This document shows, piece by piece, positions 8,737-16,270 of a DNA stretch of 64,000 bases; position 1 is the stretch's first letter; each line of letters starts with the position of its first letter. The DNA is taken from positions 1 through 64,000 of the forward strand of contig JAUIBR010000029.1 in NCBI GenBank assembly GCA_030427705.1, given 5' to 3'. Origin of the DNA: a bacterium (GTDB lineage Bacteria; Myxococcota_A; Bradymonadia; Bradymonadales; Bradymonadaceae). The translations under genes were made by a program, and so were the position numbers. The notes below the pieces were generated by a model that did no database searches, was not told the DNA's origin, and saw only the letters and a program-made list of their open reading frames with translations.

Positions 8737-10055
8737 TATAGGTCTCCCGGAGCAGTCGTGGCTGCCGACAGGTAGTTATGAATTGAACGTGCGGCGAGCT
8801 TTCCTTCGGCAGCGGCGTTGACGACTTCTTTTGCACCGTTGGATGCGTCGCCACCGGCAAACCAGCCTTTGCGATTCAGTCCGCCATGGTGGTCGACAAG
8901 GAGCCGGCCCCACTCAACTTCAACGCCAAGCGGCTCAAGTTGTTCGCCGAGTTTTGTCTGGCCCACACCGAGCAGCACAAGGTCTGCTTGCAACGTGAAC
9001 TCGTCGCCAGCGATTGGCTTGCGGTCAGAATCCAGCCGTTGGCATCGCACGGATTCAACCTTGCCGCTGCCCTGGTACTCGAGCGGAAGGCTGAGCCATT
9101 CAGGTCGTGCGCCAAGTTTCTTTGCGGCATCCCACTCGTGGTCGTAGCCGCTCATGCGATCTTCGTCACCACGGTAAACCATGGTCACGTGAGGCACGTC
9201 GAGTCCGCACAGCTCGCGCAGGCAGTCCATGGCGGTGTTACCACCACCGACGACCACTGCATGCTCGATGCCTGACATATCGTAGGTGCCGAGCTTCATC
9301 TGAGCGATCCAATCGACAGCCCCGATGACGCCATCGAGGTCTTCGCCAGGCGTGTCCAGCGTCTTGTCGGGACCGATACCGATGCCCACGAAGACAGCAT
9401 CGAACTTCTGGTCGAGCTCTTCCCAACCGATGTCTTTGCCGACCGTCGTGTTGGTTTTCACATCGATGCCGCCAATATTCAGGATCCATTGGACCTCGGC
9501 GACGGATGCGTCAGCTTTCATCTTGTACGGCGCAACGCCCGTAGTGTTGAGCCCGCCGAGGATGTCGCCAGCTTCGAAGATGGTCACCGCGTGGCCGTAG
9601 CGGCGCAACTCATGTGCCGCGGCGAGTCCAGCAGGTCCGCCGCCAACGACGGCCACCGAATGGCCTGTGTCGGGGCCAGCTTCGAAATACTCCCAGCCTT
9701 CTTCGTAGGCCGTATCGGTGCTGTAGCGCTGCAGCTTGCCAATCTCGATCGGCGGCACGCCCATCTCGTTGTAGACGCAGTCGCCAACACACAACACTTC
9801 GACAGGGCAGACGCGTGCGCAGCTCATGCCCAAGATATTGGATTCGAAAATCGTTTTCGCAGAACCCTTCACGTTGCCAGTCGCAATCTTGCGAATGAAC
9901 TCAGGGATGTTGATCGAAGTCGGGCAGGCCTTGATGCAAGGCGCATCAACACAATACAAACATCGATTTGCCTCTACCGCTGCCTGGTTATCGGTATAGG
10001 CCTTCTTGTAATCGTCGAAATGAGTTTCTGTACGATCCTCAGGTAACTTGAGCAT
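8736..10055 (-). CDS. preT: NAD-dependent dihydropyrimidine dehydrogenase subunit PreT
   Basis: A 439-residue glutamate-synthase-small-subunit-like flavoprotein that passes electrons from NAD(P)H through FAD and Fe-S clusters to PreA. N-terminal Fe-S ligands are Cys32/35/40/44 and Cys79/83/89/93. A first Rossmann motif VVGGGPAGLAAAHE (FAD, residues about 135-149) is followed by a second, VVVGGGNTAMDC, for NAD(P)H. This matches the N-terminal half of eukaryotic DPD; PreA corresponds to the C-terminal half. It is the first gene of the leftward preT-preA unit and diverges from the NCS1 permease. Confidence 0.93.
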   Translation of the reverse strand: MLKLPEDRTETHFDDYKKAYTDNQAAVEANRCLYCVDAPCIKACPTSINIPEFIRKIATGNVKGSAKTIFESNILGMSCARVCPVEVLCVGDCVYNEMGVPPIEIGKLQRYSTDTAYEEGWEYFEAGPDTGHSVAVVGGGPAGLAAAHELRRYGHAVTIFEAGDILGGLNTTGVAPYKMKADASVAEVQWILNIGGIDVKTNTTVGKDIGWEELDQKFDAVFVGIGIGPDKTLDTPGEDLDGVIGAVDWIAQMKLGTYDMSGIEHAVVVGGGNTAMDCLRELCGLDVPHVTMVYRGDEDRMSGYDHEWDAAKKLGARPEWLSLPLEYQGSGKVESVRCQRLDSDRKPIAGDEFTLQADLVLLGVGQTKLGEQLEPLGVEVEWGRLLVDHHGGLNRKGWFAGGDASNGAKEVVNAAAEGKLAARSIHNYLSAATTAPGDL

Positions 10056-10091
10056 GCGTCGCTCCCTACGCAGTCTATTTGGTGAGCGGCG

Positions 10092-10137
10092 AGTATATGC
10101 TTGGCGGGGGCAGGCGTCTAGTTGCTAGTGGACGCCT
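10092..10137. promoter_or_regulatory. Candidate preT promoter -10 box with overlapping inverted repeat (operator candidate)
   Basis: On the minus strand TATACT (plus 10092-10097) lies 37 bp upstream of the preT ATG. About 15 bp further upstream is a perfect 7-bp inverted repeat, AGGCGTC (10112-10118) and GACGCCT (10131-10137), which covers the expected -35 position. In a 149-bp divergent region between preT and the permease this is the best candidate for a shared regulator site. No -35 hexamer is convincing. Confidence 0.35.
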
Positions 10138-10204
10138 TGCGATCCCCAATCATCCCGCTATGATGCCGGCCTTTCGAATTGATTGAATGACTACTGGTTT
10201 TTAA

Positions 10205-11683
10205 ATGCTTAAGAATCCTGACCCATCTCTGATCAACGACGATATCCGCCCGGCGACTGACGATGAGCGCCATTGGTCGGTCATGAACATGGCCTCCTTG
10301 TGGATCGGTATGGTCGTTTGCGTTCCAACCTACATGCTCGCCGCAAGCCTCATCGAGAACGGCATGAGCTGGGGGCAGGCGGTGTTCACCGTCATGCTCG
10401 GCAACGTCATCGTGTTGATTCCGATGATCCTTAACGGCCATCCAGGCACCAAATATGGCATTCCGTTTCCGGTTCTGGCTCGCGCCAGCTTTGGGATTAA
10501 CGGGGCGCATATTCCATCGTTGTTGCGTGCTTTGGTGGCCTGCGGCTGGTTTGGAATCCAGACGTGGTTTGGTGGCTTTGCCATCTATCAGCTGCTGAAC
10601 ATCATGTTCGGCGGAGCGCTCGAAGGCTCAGACCTGCCAGTTCTTGGCATTAACTTCGCCGAGTTCGGTTGCTTCCTGCTTTTCTGGGCAATTCAGGTAT
10701 TCATTATCAAGAAAGGTGTTGAGTCGATTCGTATCCTCGAGTCGATCGCCGCACCGTTCCTGGTTGTGATGGGTCTGGCACTGCTGGCGTGGGCTTACGT
10801 GAAGGCAGATGGATTCGGCACGATGATGTCGACACCAAGCGCGTTCGCAGAAGGCGGCGAAAAGGAAGGCCAGTTCTTCAGTGTGTTTTTCCCGTCACTA
10901 ACTGCCATGGTTGGATTCTGGGCGACGCTGTCGCTCAACATCCCCGACTTCACTCGATACGCCAAAACGCAGAAAGACCAAATCATGGGCCAGGCCATCG
11001 GGCTGCCGCTCTTCATGACACTCTTCGCATTCATCGGTGTGGCCGTGACCAGCGCGACGCCCGTGATTTTTGGCGAGACCATCTGGGACCCAACGATTTT
11101 GCTGGGACGAATGGGTGAGGCTAGCGAAGGTGCGATGGCCGTCGTGACGGTCGTCATCAGTTTGTTCGCGCTTTCGATTGCGACCTTGTCCACAAATATC
11201 GCGGCGAACGTAGTGTCGCCTGCAAACGCGATTATCAACGTCAAGCCCGAGAAGCTCACGTTCCAACTGGGTGGATACATCACCGCCGCTATCGGCTTGG
11301 CCATTATGCCTTGGAAGCTGATTGAGTCGGCCGGGGCGTACATCTTCACCTGGTTGATTGGCTATTCGGCGCTCCTGGGGCCGATTGGCGCGATTCTCAT
11401 CGTTGACTACTTCCTGATTCGAAAGACCGAATTCGAGCTCGAAGACCTCTTCCAAAAACAGGGCCGATACTGGTTTAACGGCGGGTTCAATCCCGTTGCG
11501 GTTGCCGCTCTTGTCATTGCCGTGCTGCCTAACCTGCCTGGGTTCTTGCACGTGGCCGGCGCGTTTGGCGACGGCGTGATCCCAACCTTCTTCGACACGC
11601 TCTACACGTACGCGTGGTTCGTTGGATTCGGCATTGCAGGGGTCGTGTACTTCGTTGGAATGAAAGTTCGCGGCCACACATAG
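10205..11683 (+). CDS. NCS1 family nucleobase/allantoin/hydantoin permease
   Basis: A 492-residue membrane protein with about 12 hydrophobic segments. The N-terminus LINDDIRPATDDERHWSVMN and the helix-1 region with NGHPGTKYGIPFPVLARASFG are NCS1 (nucleobase-cation-symport-1) signatures, as in Mhp1, PucI and the uracil/allantoin permeases. NFTRYAK-like NIPDFTRYAKTQ later in the protein is also typical. Divergence from preT-preA makes uracil, thymine or a related nucleobase the likely substrate (inference). There is no clear Shine-Dalgarno before the ATG. The 25-bp tandem repeat array begins at the base after its stop. Confidence 0.88.
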   Translation: MLKNPDPSLINDDIRPATDDERHWSVMNMASLWIGMVVCVPTYMLAASLIENGMSWGQAVFTVMLGNVIVLIPMILNGHPGTKYGIPFPVLARASFGINGAHIPSLLRALVACGWFGIQTWFGGFAIYQLLNIMFGGALEGSDLPVLGINFAEFGCFLLFWAIQVFIIKKGVESIRILESIAAPFLVVMGLALLAWAYVKADGFGTMMSTPSAFAEGGEKEGQFFSVFFPSLTAMVGFWATLSLNIPDFTRYAKTQKDQIMGQAIGLPLFMTLFAFIGVAVTSATPVIFGETIWDPTILLGRMGEASEGAMAVVTVVISLFALSIATLSTNIAANVVSPANAIINVKPEKLTFQLGGYITAAIGLAIMPWKLIESAGAYIFTWLIGYSALLGPIGAILIVDYFLIRKTEFELEDLFQKQGRYWFNGGFNPVAVAALVIAVLPNLPGFLHVAGAFGDGVIPTFFDTLYTYAWFVGFGIAGVVYFVGMKVRGHT

Positions 11684-11907
11684 AGCTCGGCTTTGCCTCG
11701 CGGCTTCAAGCTCGGCTTTGCCTCGCGGCTTCAAGCTCGGCTTTGCCTCGCGGCTTCAAGCTCGGCTTTGCCTCGCGGCTTCGAATTCGGCATTGCCTCG
11801 CGGCTTCAAGCTCGGCTTTGCCTCGCAGCTTCGAGCTCGGCTTGCCTCACGGCTTCAAGCTCGGCTTTGCCTCGCAGCTTCGAGCTCGGCTTTGCCTCGC
11901 GGCTTCA
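11684..11907. repeat. Nine-copy 25-bp tandem repeat array
   Basis: Nine consecutive copies of a 25-bp unit that begins AGCTCGGCTTTGCCTCG and ends CGGCTTCA. Copies start at 11684, 11709, 11734, 11759, 11784, 11809, 11834 (24 bp, one T lost), 11858 and 11883. The first three are identical; later ones differ at one to three bases. The array starts at the base immediately after the NCS1 permease stop codon and ends 35 bp before the SSS symporter ATG. Because 25 is not a multiple of three and all three forward frames stay open, apparent proteins across it are artefacts. No unique spacers, so not CRISPR. Confidence 0.97.
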
Positions 11908-11942
11908 AGCTGGCGGCCGGCCACTAGAACGAGAAGAAACTC

Positions 11943-13448
11943 ATGGATACGAACACATACAAAATCATCGGCGTGCTCGCCTACCTGGCGGTGCTCATCA
12001 TCATCGGCGTGCTTGCGTCACGCCGCATGAAAGACGTGCGCGACTACTACGCGGCAGGCAAGCAGCTTAACTTTTGGGCGGTCGCGTTCTCGGCCCGAGC
12101 CACGGGTGAGTCTGGCTGGCTCTTGTTGGGGTTGACGGGCATGGGCGCCCTGATGGGCGCAAACGCGTTCTTTGTTGTGTTGGGCGAGACCTTGGGAGTG
12201 GCGGGTGCGTGGCTGTTGATGAGCAGGCGGTTCCACCGAATGACCGAGAAGTTCGACGCCATCACGATTCCTGACTATCTGGAACGTCGATTTGGCGACG
12301 AGAAGCAGCATTTGCGCAAAGTCGCGGCGTTTTGTCTTACGACATTTGTGACTATCTACGTGTCGGCACAGATCTACGCGACGGGGCAAGCTTTCAGCGA
12401 TTTCTTGGACTGGAACTTCTACGTCGGAATCGCGGTCGGATTCACGGTCGTGATGGTCTACAGCATCTCAGGCGGATTCCTTGCTGTCGTTTGGTCGGAC
12501 ATCTTCCAGGGTGCCCTGATGTTCTTTGGGCTGCTGATCTTGCCGATCGCCGGTGTCATCCACGCGGGTGGCGTCGATGCGGTGGTTGACGGTCTCAACG
12601 CGATTGATCCTGGATTGATGAGTCTTGGGGGGCCGGAAGGTTGGACCACAAAGACCATCCTCACGACGATTGGTTTGGCGCTAATCGGTGTTGGATTTCT
12701 TGGGTCTCCTCAAATCTTCGTGCGCTTCCTGGCGTTGAGGGACGAGGCTGAAATCAACAAAGGTGCGGCGGTCGCCATCATCTGGACGTTGATCGCGGAC
12801 AGCGGTGCAGTGTTAACCGGCATGATCGGTCGTCACCTGCTGACGCAACCAGGCGACAAGGTTGAAGTGGTCCTGAACACGGGGGCGGAAGCCGTATTGC
12901 CAATCATGGTTGAGACGGTGTTCCCGGGTGTCCTGGTCGGCCTCTATATCGCCATTGTGTTGTCCGCCATCATGTCGACGGTCGACTCGCTGCTGGTCGT
13001 CGCGTCTAGCGCCGCCGTTCGTGACTACTATCAACAGGTGAAGAACCCTGGCATGCCGGACAACGAGCTCGTCTCGAAGAGCCGTATCGCCACGTTCATC
13101 ATCGCGCTCATCGCGTTGGGCGTGGCGCTGGTCGCCACGTCGCCTGGTCAGACGGTCTTCTGGTTTGTGGTCTTTGGTTGGTCAGGAATCGCCGCCACAT
13201 TCTGTCCCACCGTCATTCTGTCGGTGTTCTGGAAGGGCTTCACGAAACGCGGTGCTCTGGGCGCCATGCTCACCGGCTTCTTGATGGTTCCCATCCTCAA
13301 GTTTGGTGTCTCGAAAATCGACGGTATCGGAGAGTATTTCGGCGCGATTACCGAGCTTCCGCCAGCATTTGTCGCCTCGATGTTGGTCGGGGTCCTTCTG
13401 TCCATCACGGACGAAGACGGACGGGCAAAAGCCGAGACGTGGGATTAG
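11943..13448 (+). CDS. Sodium/solute symporter (SSS family, PutP-like)
   Basis: A 501-residue membrane protein with about 13 helices. MGNTY-type N-terminus, SARATGESGWLLLGLTG in helix 2, DYLERRFGD, YSISGGFLAVVWSDIFQG, and AAIMSTVDSLLVVASSA-like ALSAIMSTVDSLLVVASSAAVRDYY (Na2-site Ser/Thr region) place it in the solute:sodium symporter family near proline permeases. AGAAGAA before the ATG serves as a ribosome binding site. It follows the NCS1 permease across the 25-bp array; it could import a pyrimidine breakdown product or an amino acid, which the sequence does not decide. The TAG stop overlaps the convergent TAA in the tetranucleotide TTAG. Confidence 0.88.
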   Translation: MDTNTYKIIGVLAYLAVLIIIGVLASRRMKDVRDYYAAGKQLNFWAVAFSARATGESGWLLLGLTGMGALMGANAFFVVLGETLGVAGAWLLMSRRFHRMTEKFDAITIPDYLERRFGDEKQHLRKVAAFCLTTFVTIYVSAQIYATGQAFSDFLDWNFYVGIAVGFTVVMVYSISGGFLAVVWSDIFQGALMFFGLLILPIAGVIHAGGVDAVVDGLNAIDPGLMSLGGPEGWTTKTILTTIGLALIGVGFLGSPQIFVRFLALRDEAEINKGAAVAIIWTLIADSGAVLTGMIGRHLLTQPGDKVEVVLNTGAEAVLPIMVETVFPGVLVGLYIAIVLSAIMSTVDSLLVVASSAAVRDYYQQVKNPGMPDNELVSKSRIATFIIALIALGVALVATSPGQTVFWFVVFGWSGIAATFCPTVILSVFWKGFTKRGALGAMLTGFLMVPILKFGVSKIDGIGEYFGAITELPPAFVASMLVGVLLSITDEDGRAKAETWD

Positions 13449-14422
13449 AGAAGCCCCCTAAGCCATCGGGCTAGCTCAAAGACCTCATCCTGCGCTTCCT
13501 CTGCGTAGTGCTCACTCGCGCGTTCAAGACCTGACATCCAACCAGAAACTCCATCCCTGATGGGATACCCTCGTGACGTTGGAACCGAAAACCCGGACTG
13601 GTAGAGATTGATTAGCACGCGGTTCACTGAGTCGACTGACGCCGGCGTTACTTTGCCCATCTCCCATTGCTTCACGATTGCGGCTTCGACTTTCTGTCTG
13701 TGCTCGGGGTCGACTTGAATCTCTTGCCTTCGGACGTGGCCCAATACGACAAACTCGGGTCGGACGCCTTCGAGCAGGCACGCGTGTAGCCGGTCATGTC
13801 CGTCGACGATGAAGTACGATTCGAGGCCTCCAAAGTACATCAGGACGATTGGCGGGAGCTGCTGGGCTTTGCAGACTTTTCGCCACCACTTTACGCGGCC
13901 ACCGTCGTCAGGGCCGAATCGCCGAAGTGGCAAGACTTCTCCAAACGCTTCGGTCTCGATCCAATCGCCGGTGTACTGGTCTATCGTTAGGACTTGCGGG
14001 TATGGGAACCCGTTGATTCGCTCGAATCGGCCACGGTGCTTTGACGAGCCCATCAACCACCAGCGCCCAGACTCCAAAACGTTCGCCCCCTTCAATTGCT
14101 GAGCGAAAAAAGGGAGCCAGTCGATTGGTTCCATTGATTTCGGCGCGTCCCGAAGCATTGCTGCACTGATCTCTGGCAAGATCTGACATGGTTCGTTGCT
14201 CAAGAACAAATCGGCGCGATTCCACCAGTCATCGACGGTTGTCCACGCACGCACTGTCCCATCCACTGCCACCTGGTGGGCGATGAAGAACTCCCAACCC
14301 GGGCCCAATCGTTTGGTAGCCATCTGGAATTGGAGTCGCGGCTTCGCACCGGACACATCGAATGCCAGAGCCTCTTTCGGCGCAGAATCGTCTTGAACGT
14401 GGTGGATTTCCATAGGACGCAT
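13445..14422 (-). CDS. Unknown protein with ParB/sulfiredoxin-like VDGHDRLHA motif
   Basis: A 325-residue protein without signal peptide or membrane helix. Residues 191-230 read PIVLMYFGGLESYFIVDGHDRLHACLLEG; the VDGHDRLHA element at 206-214 matches the (V/I)DGhHRxxA pattern of the ParB/Srx nuclease-like fold, in which this loop binds nucleotide. The rest, including an unusually Trp-rich N-terminal half (DDWWNRA, GRWWLMG, KWWRKV), is not recognised. It is divergent from the periplasmic-binding-like protein at 14474 with about 50 bp between. Function unknown; similar loops occur in many non-partition proteins. Confidence 0.6.
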   Translation of the reverse strand: MRPMEIHHVQDDSAPKEALAFDVSGAKPRLQFQMATKRLGPGWEFFIAHQVAVDGTVRAWTTVDDWWNRADLFLSNEPCQILPEISAAMLRDAPKSMEPIDWLPFFAQQLKGANVLESGRWWLMGSSKHRGRFERINGFPYPQVLTIDQYTGDWIETEAFGEVLPLRRFGPDDGGRVKWWRKVCKAQQLPPIVLMYFGGLESYFIVDGHDRLHACLLEGVRPEFVVLGHVRRQEIQVDPEHRQKVEAAIVKQWEMGKVTPASVDSVNRVLINLYQSGFSVPTSRGYPIRDGVSGWMSGLERASEHYAEEAQDEVFELARWLRGLL

Positions 14423-14473
14423 GTGGTCTGGGCGCTATCCTCGCGCCCGATTAAAGACGGAGACGAATCTAAC

Positions 14474-15313
14474 ATGGAAGCCCGAATCTGCGGAGTACCG
14501 GAACATTTCAACCTGCCATGGGAGTTGGCAGTTGCCGACCTTAACGAGCCCGGTCATCACGTTTCTTGGTCGCCAGTGCCAGAGGGTTCGGGAGCCATGG
14601 CAAAAGCCCTGAAATCGGGAGTGTTCGACATCGCCGTTATGCTCACCGCGAGCACGGTGAAGGCCATCTGTGACGGGTTGGAAGCCAAGGTGATTGGAAC
14701 ACATGTTCCCTCGCCGCTGCGGTGGGGAATCCATGTTTCGGCCGCCAGTCGCTTTCAAACTCCAGACGAAATCGAAGGGGCCACATATGCCATCAGCCGC
14801 GAAGGTTCTGGCTCGCACCTCATCGCAACTTTGGACGCCAGGGAGCGCGGCTGGGACACGAGTGCGCTGAAGTTTGAGACCGTCGGAACCATCGATGGTG
14901 CCCGTGAGGCACTGCGCGAGGGCAGGGCGGACGTGTTCTTTTGGGAACAGTTTATGACCCAACCCGTTGTAGATGCGGGCGAGTTCCGCAGGGTTGGCGT
15001 CCGGCTGCCGCCGTGGCCATCGTTTGTCATCGTTGCGCGGGACGAGTGGATTCAGCAGTTTGGGGAAGAGCGCAACACGTTGTTCAACGCGGTCGATGCA
15101 CACGCACAACGGCTGAATGGCGATTTGGATGGCACGGCCAAGCTGCTCTCCGACCGATTCGAGATCTCCGAATCTGACGGTCGCACGTGGATCGAACTCA
15201 CAGATTGGCGTTGTTCCAGCTCAGTGGATGCCGACGCGCTCAAACGTGCGCAAGCTGCGCTGGCCCGAATGTACCCAGGGCAATACACCGAAGCGGTTTC
15301 ACTGGCCGGTTAG
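14474..15313 (+). CDS. Cytosolic NMT1/THI5-like (type 2 periplasmic-binding fold) protein
   Basis: The ATG at 14474 is chosen because GGAGA lies 8-12 bp upstream and any longer reading would overlap the opposite-strand gene. The 279-residue product has no signal peptide. It begins MEARICGVPEHFNLPW and continues with the alternating alpha/beta pattern of type 2 substrate-binding proteins (SGVFDIAVMLT, TYAISREGSGSHL, REGRADVFFWEQF). The early VPEHFNLPW resembles the Ca3427-like cytosolic NMT1/THI5-type group known from fungi and bacteria, whose ligand is unsettled. It is most likely a ligand-binding or pyrimidine-related protein rather than a transporter component. The stop overlaps the next, convergent gene through TTAG. 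Confidence 0.65.
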   Translation: MEARICGVPEHFNLPWELAVADLNEPGHHVSWSPVPEGSGAMAKALKSGVFDIAVMLTASTVKAICDGLEAKVIGTHVPSPLRWGIHVSAASRFQTPDEIEGATYAISREGSGSHLIATLDARERGWDTSALKFETVGTIDGAREALREGRADVFFWEQFMTQPVVDAGEFRRVGVRLPPWPSFVIVARDEWIQQFGEERNTLFNAVDAHAQRLNGDLDGTAKLLSDRFEISESDGRTWIELTDWRCSSSVDADALKRAQAALARMYPGQYTEAVSLAG

Positions 15314-16173
15314 ACCCACAGCGTCTTCATCCCATTGACCAGGCGAAGGGCATGTTGCGGGCCGGGGTATCCGGCCTGACGGGCAAGAGCCACCGGGATA
15401 GGTGCATGACACGCGGAAACCAAGTCGACATAAGCCAATCGTTGCGCTCGTTGAACTTGCGCTTGCTCCTCTTCAGTAAGTTGAGAGTCGCACCACACAG
15501 CGATGTCCCATGAAAGTTCGGCATGGCGCGTCTCGTCCTCGCCAACCTGTTTCATCACTCGCCGAACTTCGTCATCTTCCGCGACGCAGGCCTGAAAGCG
15601 TCCGACCGCGGCACCGAATGTCTCGCGTACGCAACCCTCTGTTGCGTTGTCGATAGCAAAATCAAGCAGGCTTCGGTCTTCGAGCTCTTCCACTTCGGGT
15701 TCAATCCAGACGCCGCCCATCCGTTCGGCGATGGCGCGCGTTTGGATGGCGTGTCGAACCTCGTCTTCTGCCGCAGCAACGGCACGTTCGATGAGTTCTG
15801 CGGGCGCTCCAAAGGCTTCTAATTCTTTGGCCAAAAGACGGAATGCGATGACGGCACTCTGTTCCAGATGCGCGACCGTGGACCAAAACCGCGCGACCGG
15901 GTCTGAAATCGTGTTCAACGCCGCCACCAATCCTGGAGGGCGTCGGCCAATACAGGAATTGGAGACCTTGAAGGTACCGGCATACTCGCGTTTGGCGTAT
16001 TCGGCATCGTGGCCTTCGGTGTGAAGGTGCATGATCTCAACATCGTTTAGCCGGGGCGCCGCATCGACGAGGGCTTGAACTAGCACTGTGGGCGTGGCGA
16101 CACCGCCGTGCACAAACACTCGCATCCCAGAGCGCACCGCCGACAGGGCTTCGCTCGCGTTTTGAACTCGCAT
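15310..16173 (-). CDS. Chimeric protein: acetyl-CoA hydrolase/transferase N-terminal fragment fused to ferritin-like domain
   Basis: The ATG at 16173 is preceded by GGAGGAAAAG, a strong ribosome site, giving 287 residues. Residues 1-75 (SGMRVFVHGGVATPTVLVQAL...HLHTEGHDAEYA...FKVSNSCIG) match the first quarter of Cat1-type acetyl-CoA hydrolase/CoA-transferases. At about residue 78 similarity stops and residues 90-230 form a ferritin-like four-helix domain: E104 in HLEQ, E138/H141 in EDEVRH, E179/E184, E214/H217 in EDETRH, like the ferritin-like proteins common in myxobacteria. The reading frame is open through the junction and the start site is good, so it looks expressed. The CoA-transferase part lacks the catalytic Glu, so only the diiron domain could be active. 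Confidence 0.75.
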   Translation of the reverse strand: MRVQNASEALSAVRSGMRVFVHGGVATPTVLVQALVDAAPRLNDVEIMHLHTEGHDAEYAKREYAGTFKVSNSCIGRRPPGLVAALNTISDPVARFWSTVAHLEQSAVIAFRLLAKELEAFGAPAELIERAVAAAEDEVRHAIQTRAIAERMGGVWIEPEVEELEDRSLLDFAIDNATEGCVRETFGAAVGRFQACVAEDDEVRRVMKQVGEDETRHAELSWDIAVWCDSQLTEEEQAQVQRAQRLAYVDLVSACHAPIPVALARQAGYPGPQHALRLVNGMKTLWV

Positions 16174-16270
16174 CTTTTCCTCCGAAAACGTGCCAGCGAA
16201 GTCTACCCATAAAGGGTGTGACAATGCACTGCGAGTCGTCGATACTCCGGCCACTCAAGAGGAGATGAAC

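Noticed and set aside
11684-11907. Possible CRISPR array
   Set aside because: Units are contiguous without spacers and no cas genes are near.
11614-12070. Open frames encoding repetitive LGFASRLQARLCLAASS-like peptides
   Set aside because: They are translations of the 25-bp tandem array in all three frames, with no start signals of their own; a repeat artefact.
13445-14422. Chromosome partition protein ParB and a replication origin nearby
   Set aside because: Only the short nucleotide-loop motif matches; there is no parA, no parS-like sites and no helix-turn-helix.
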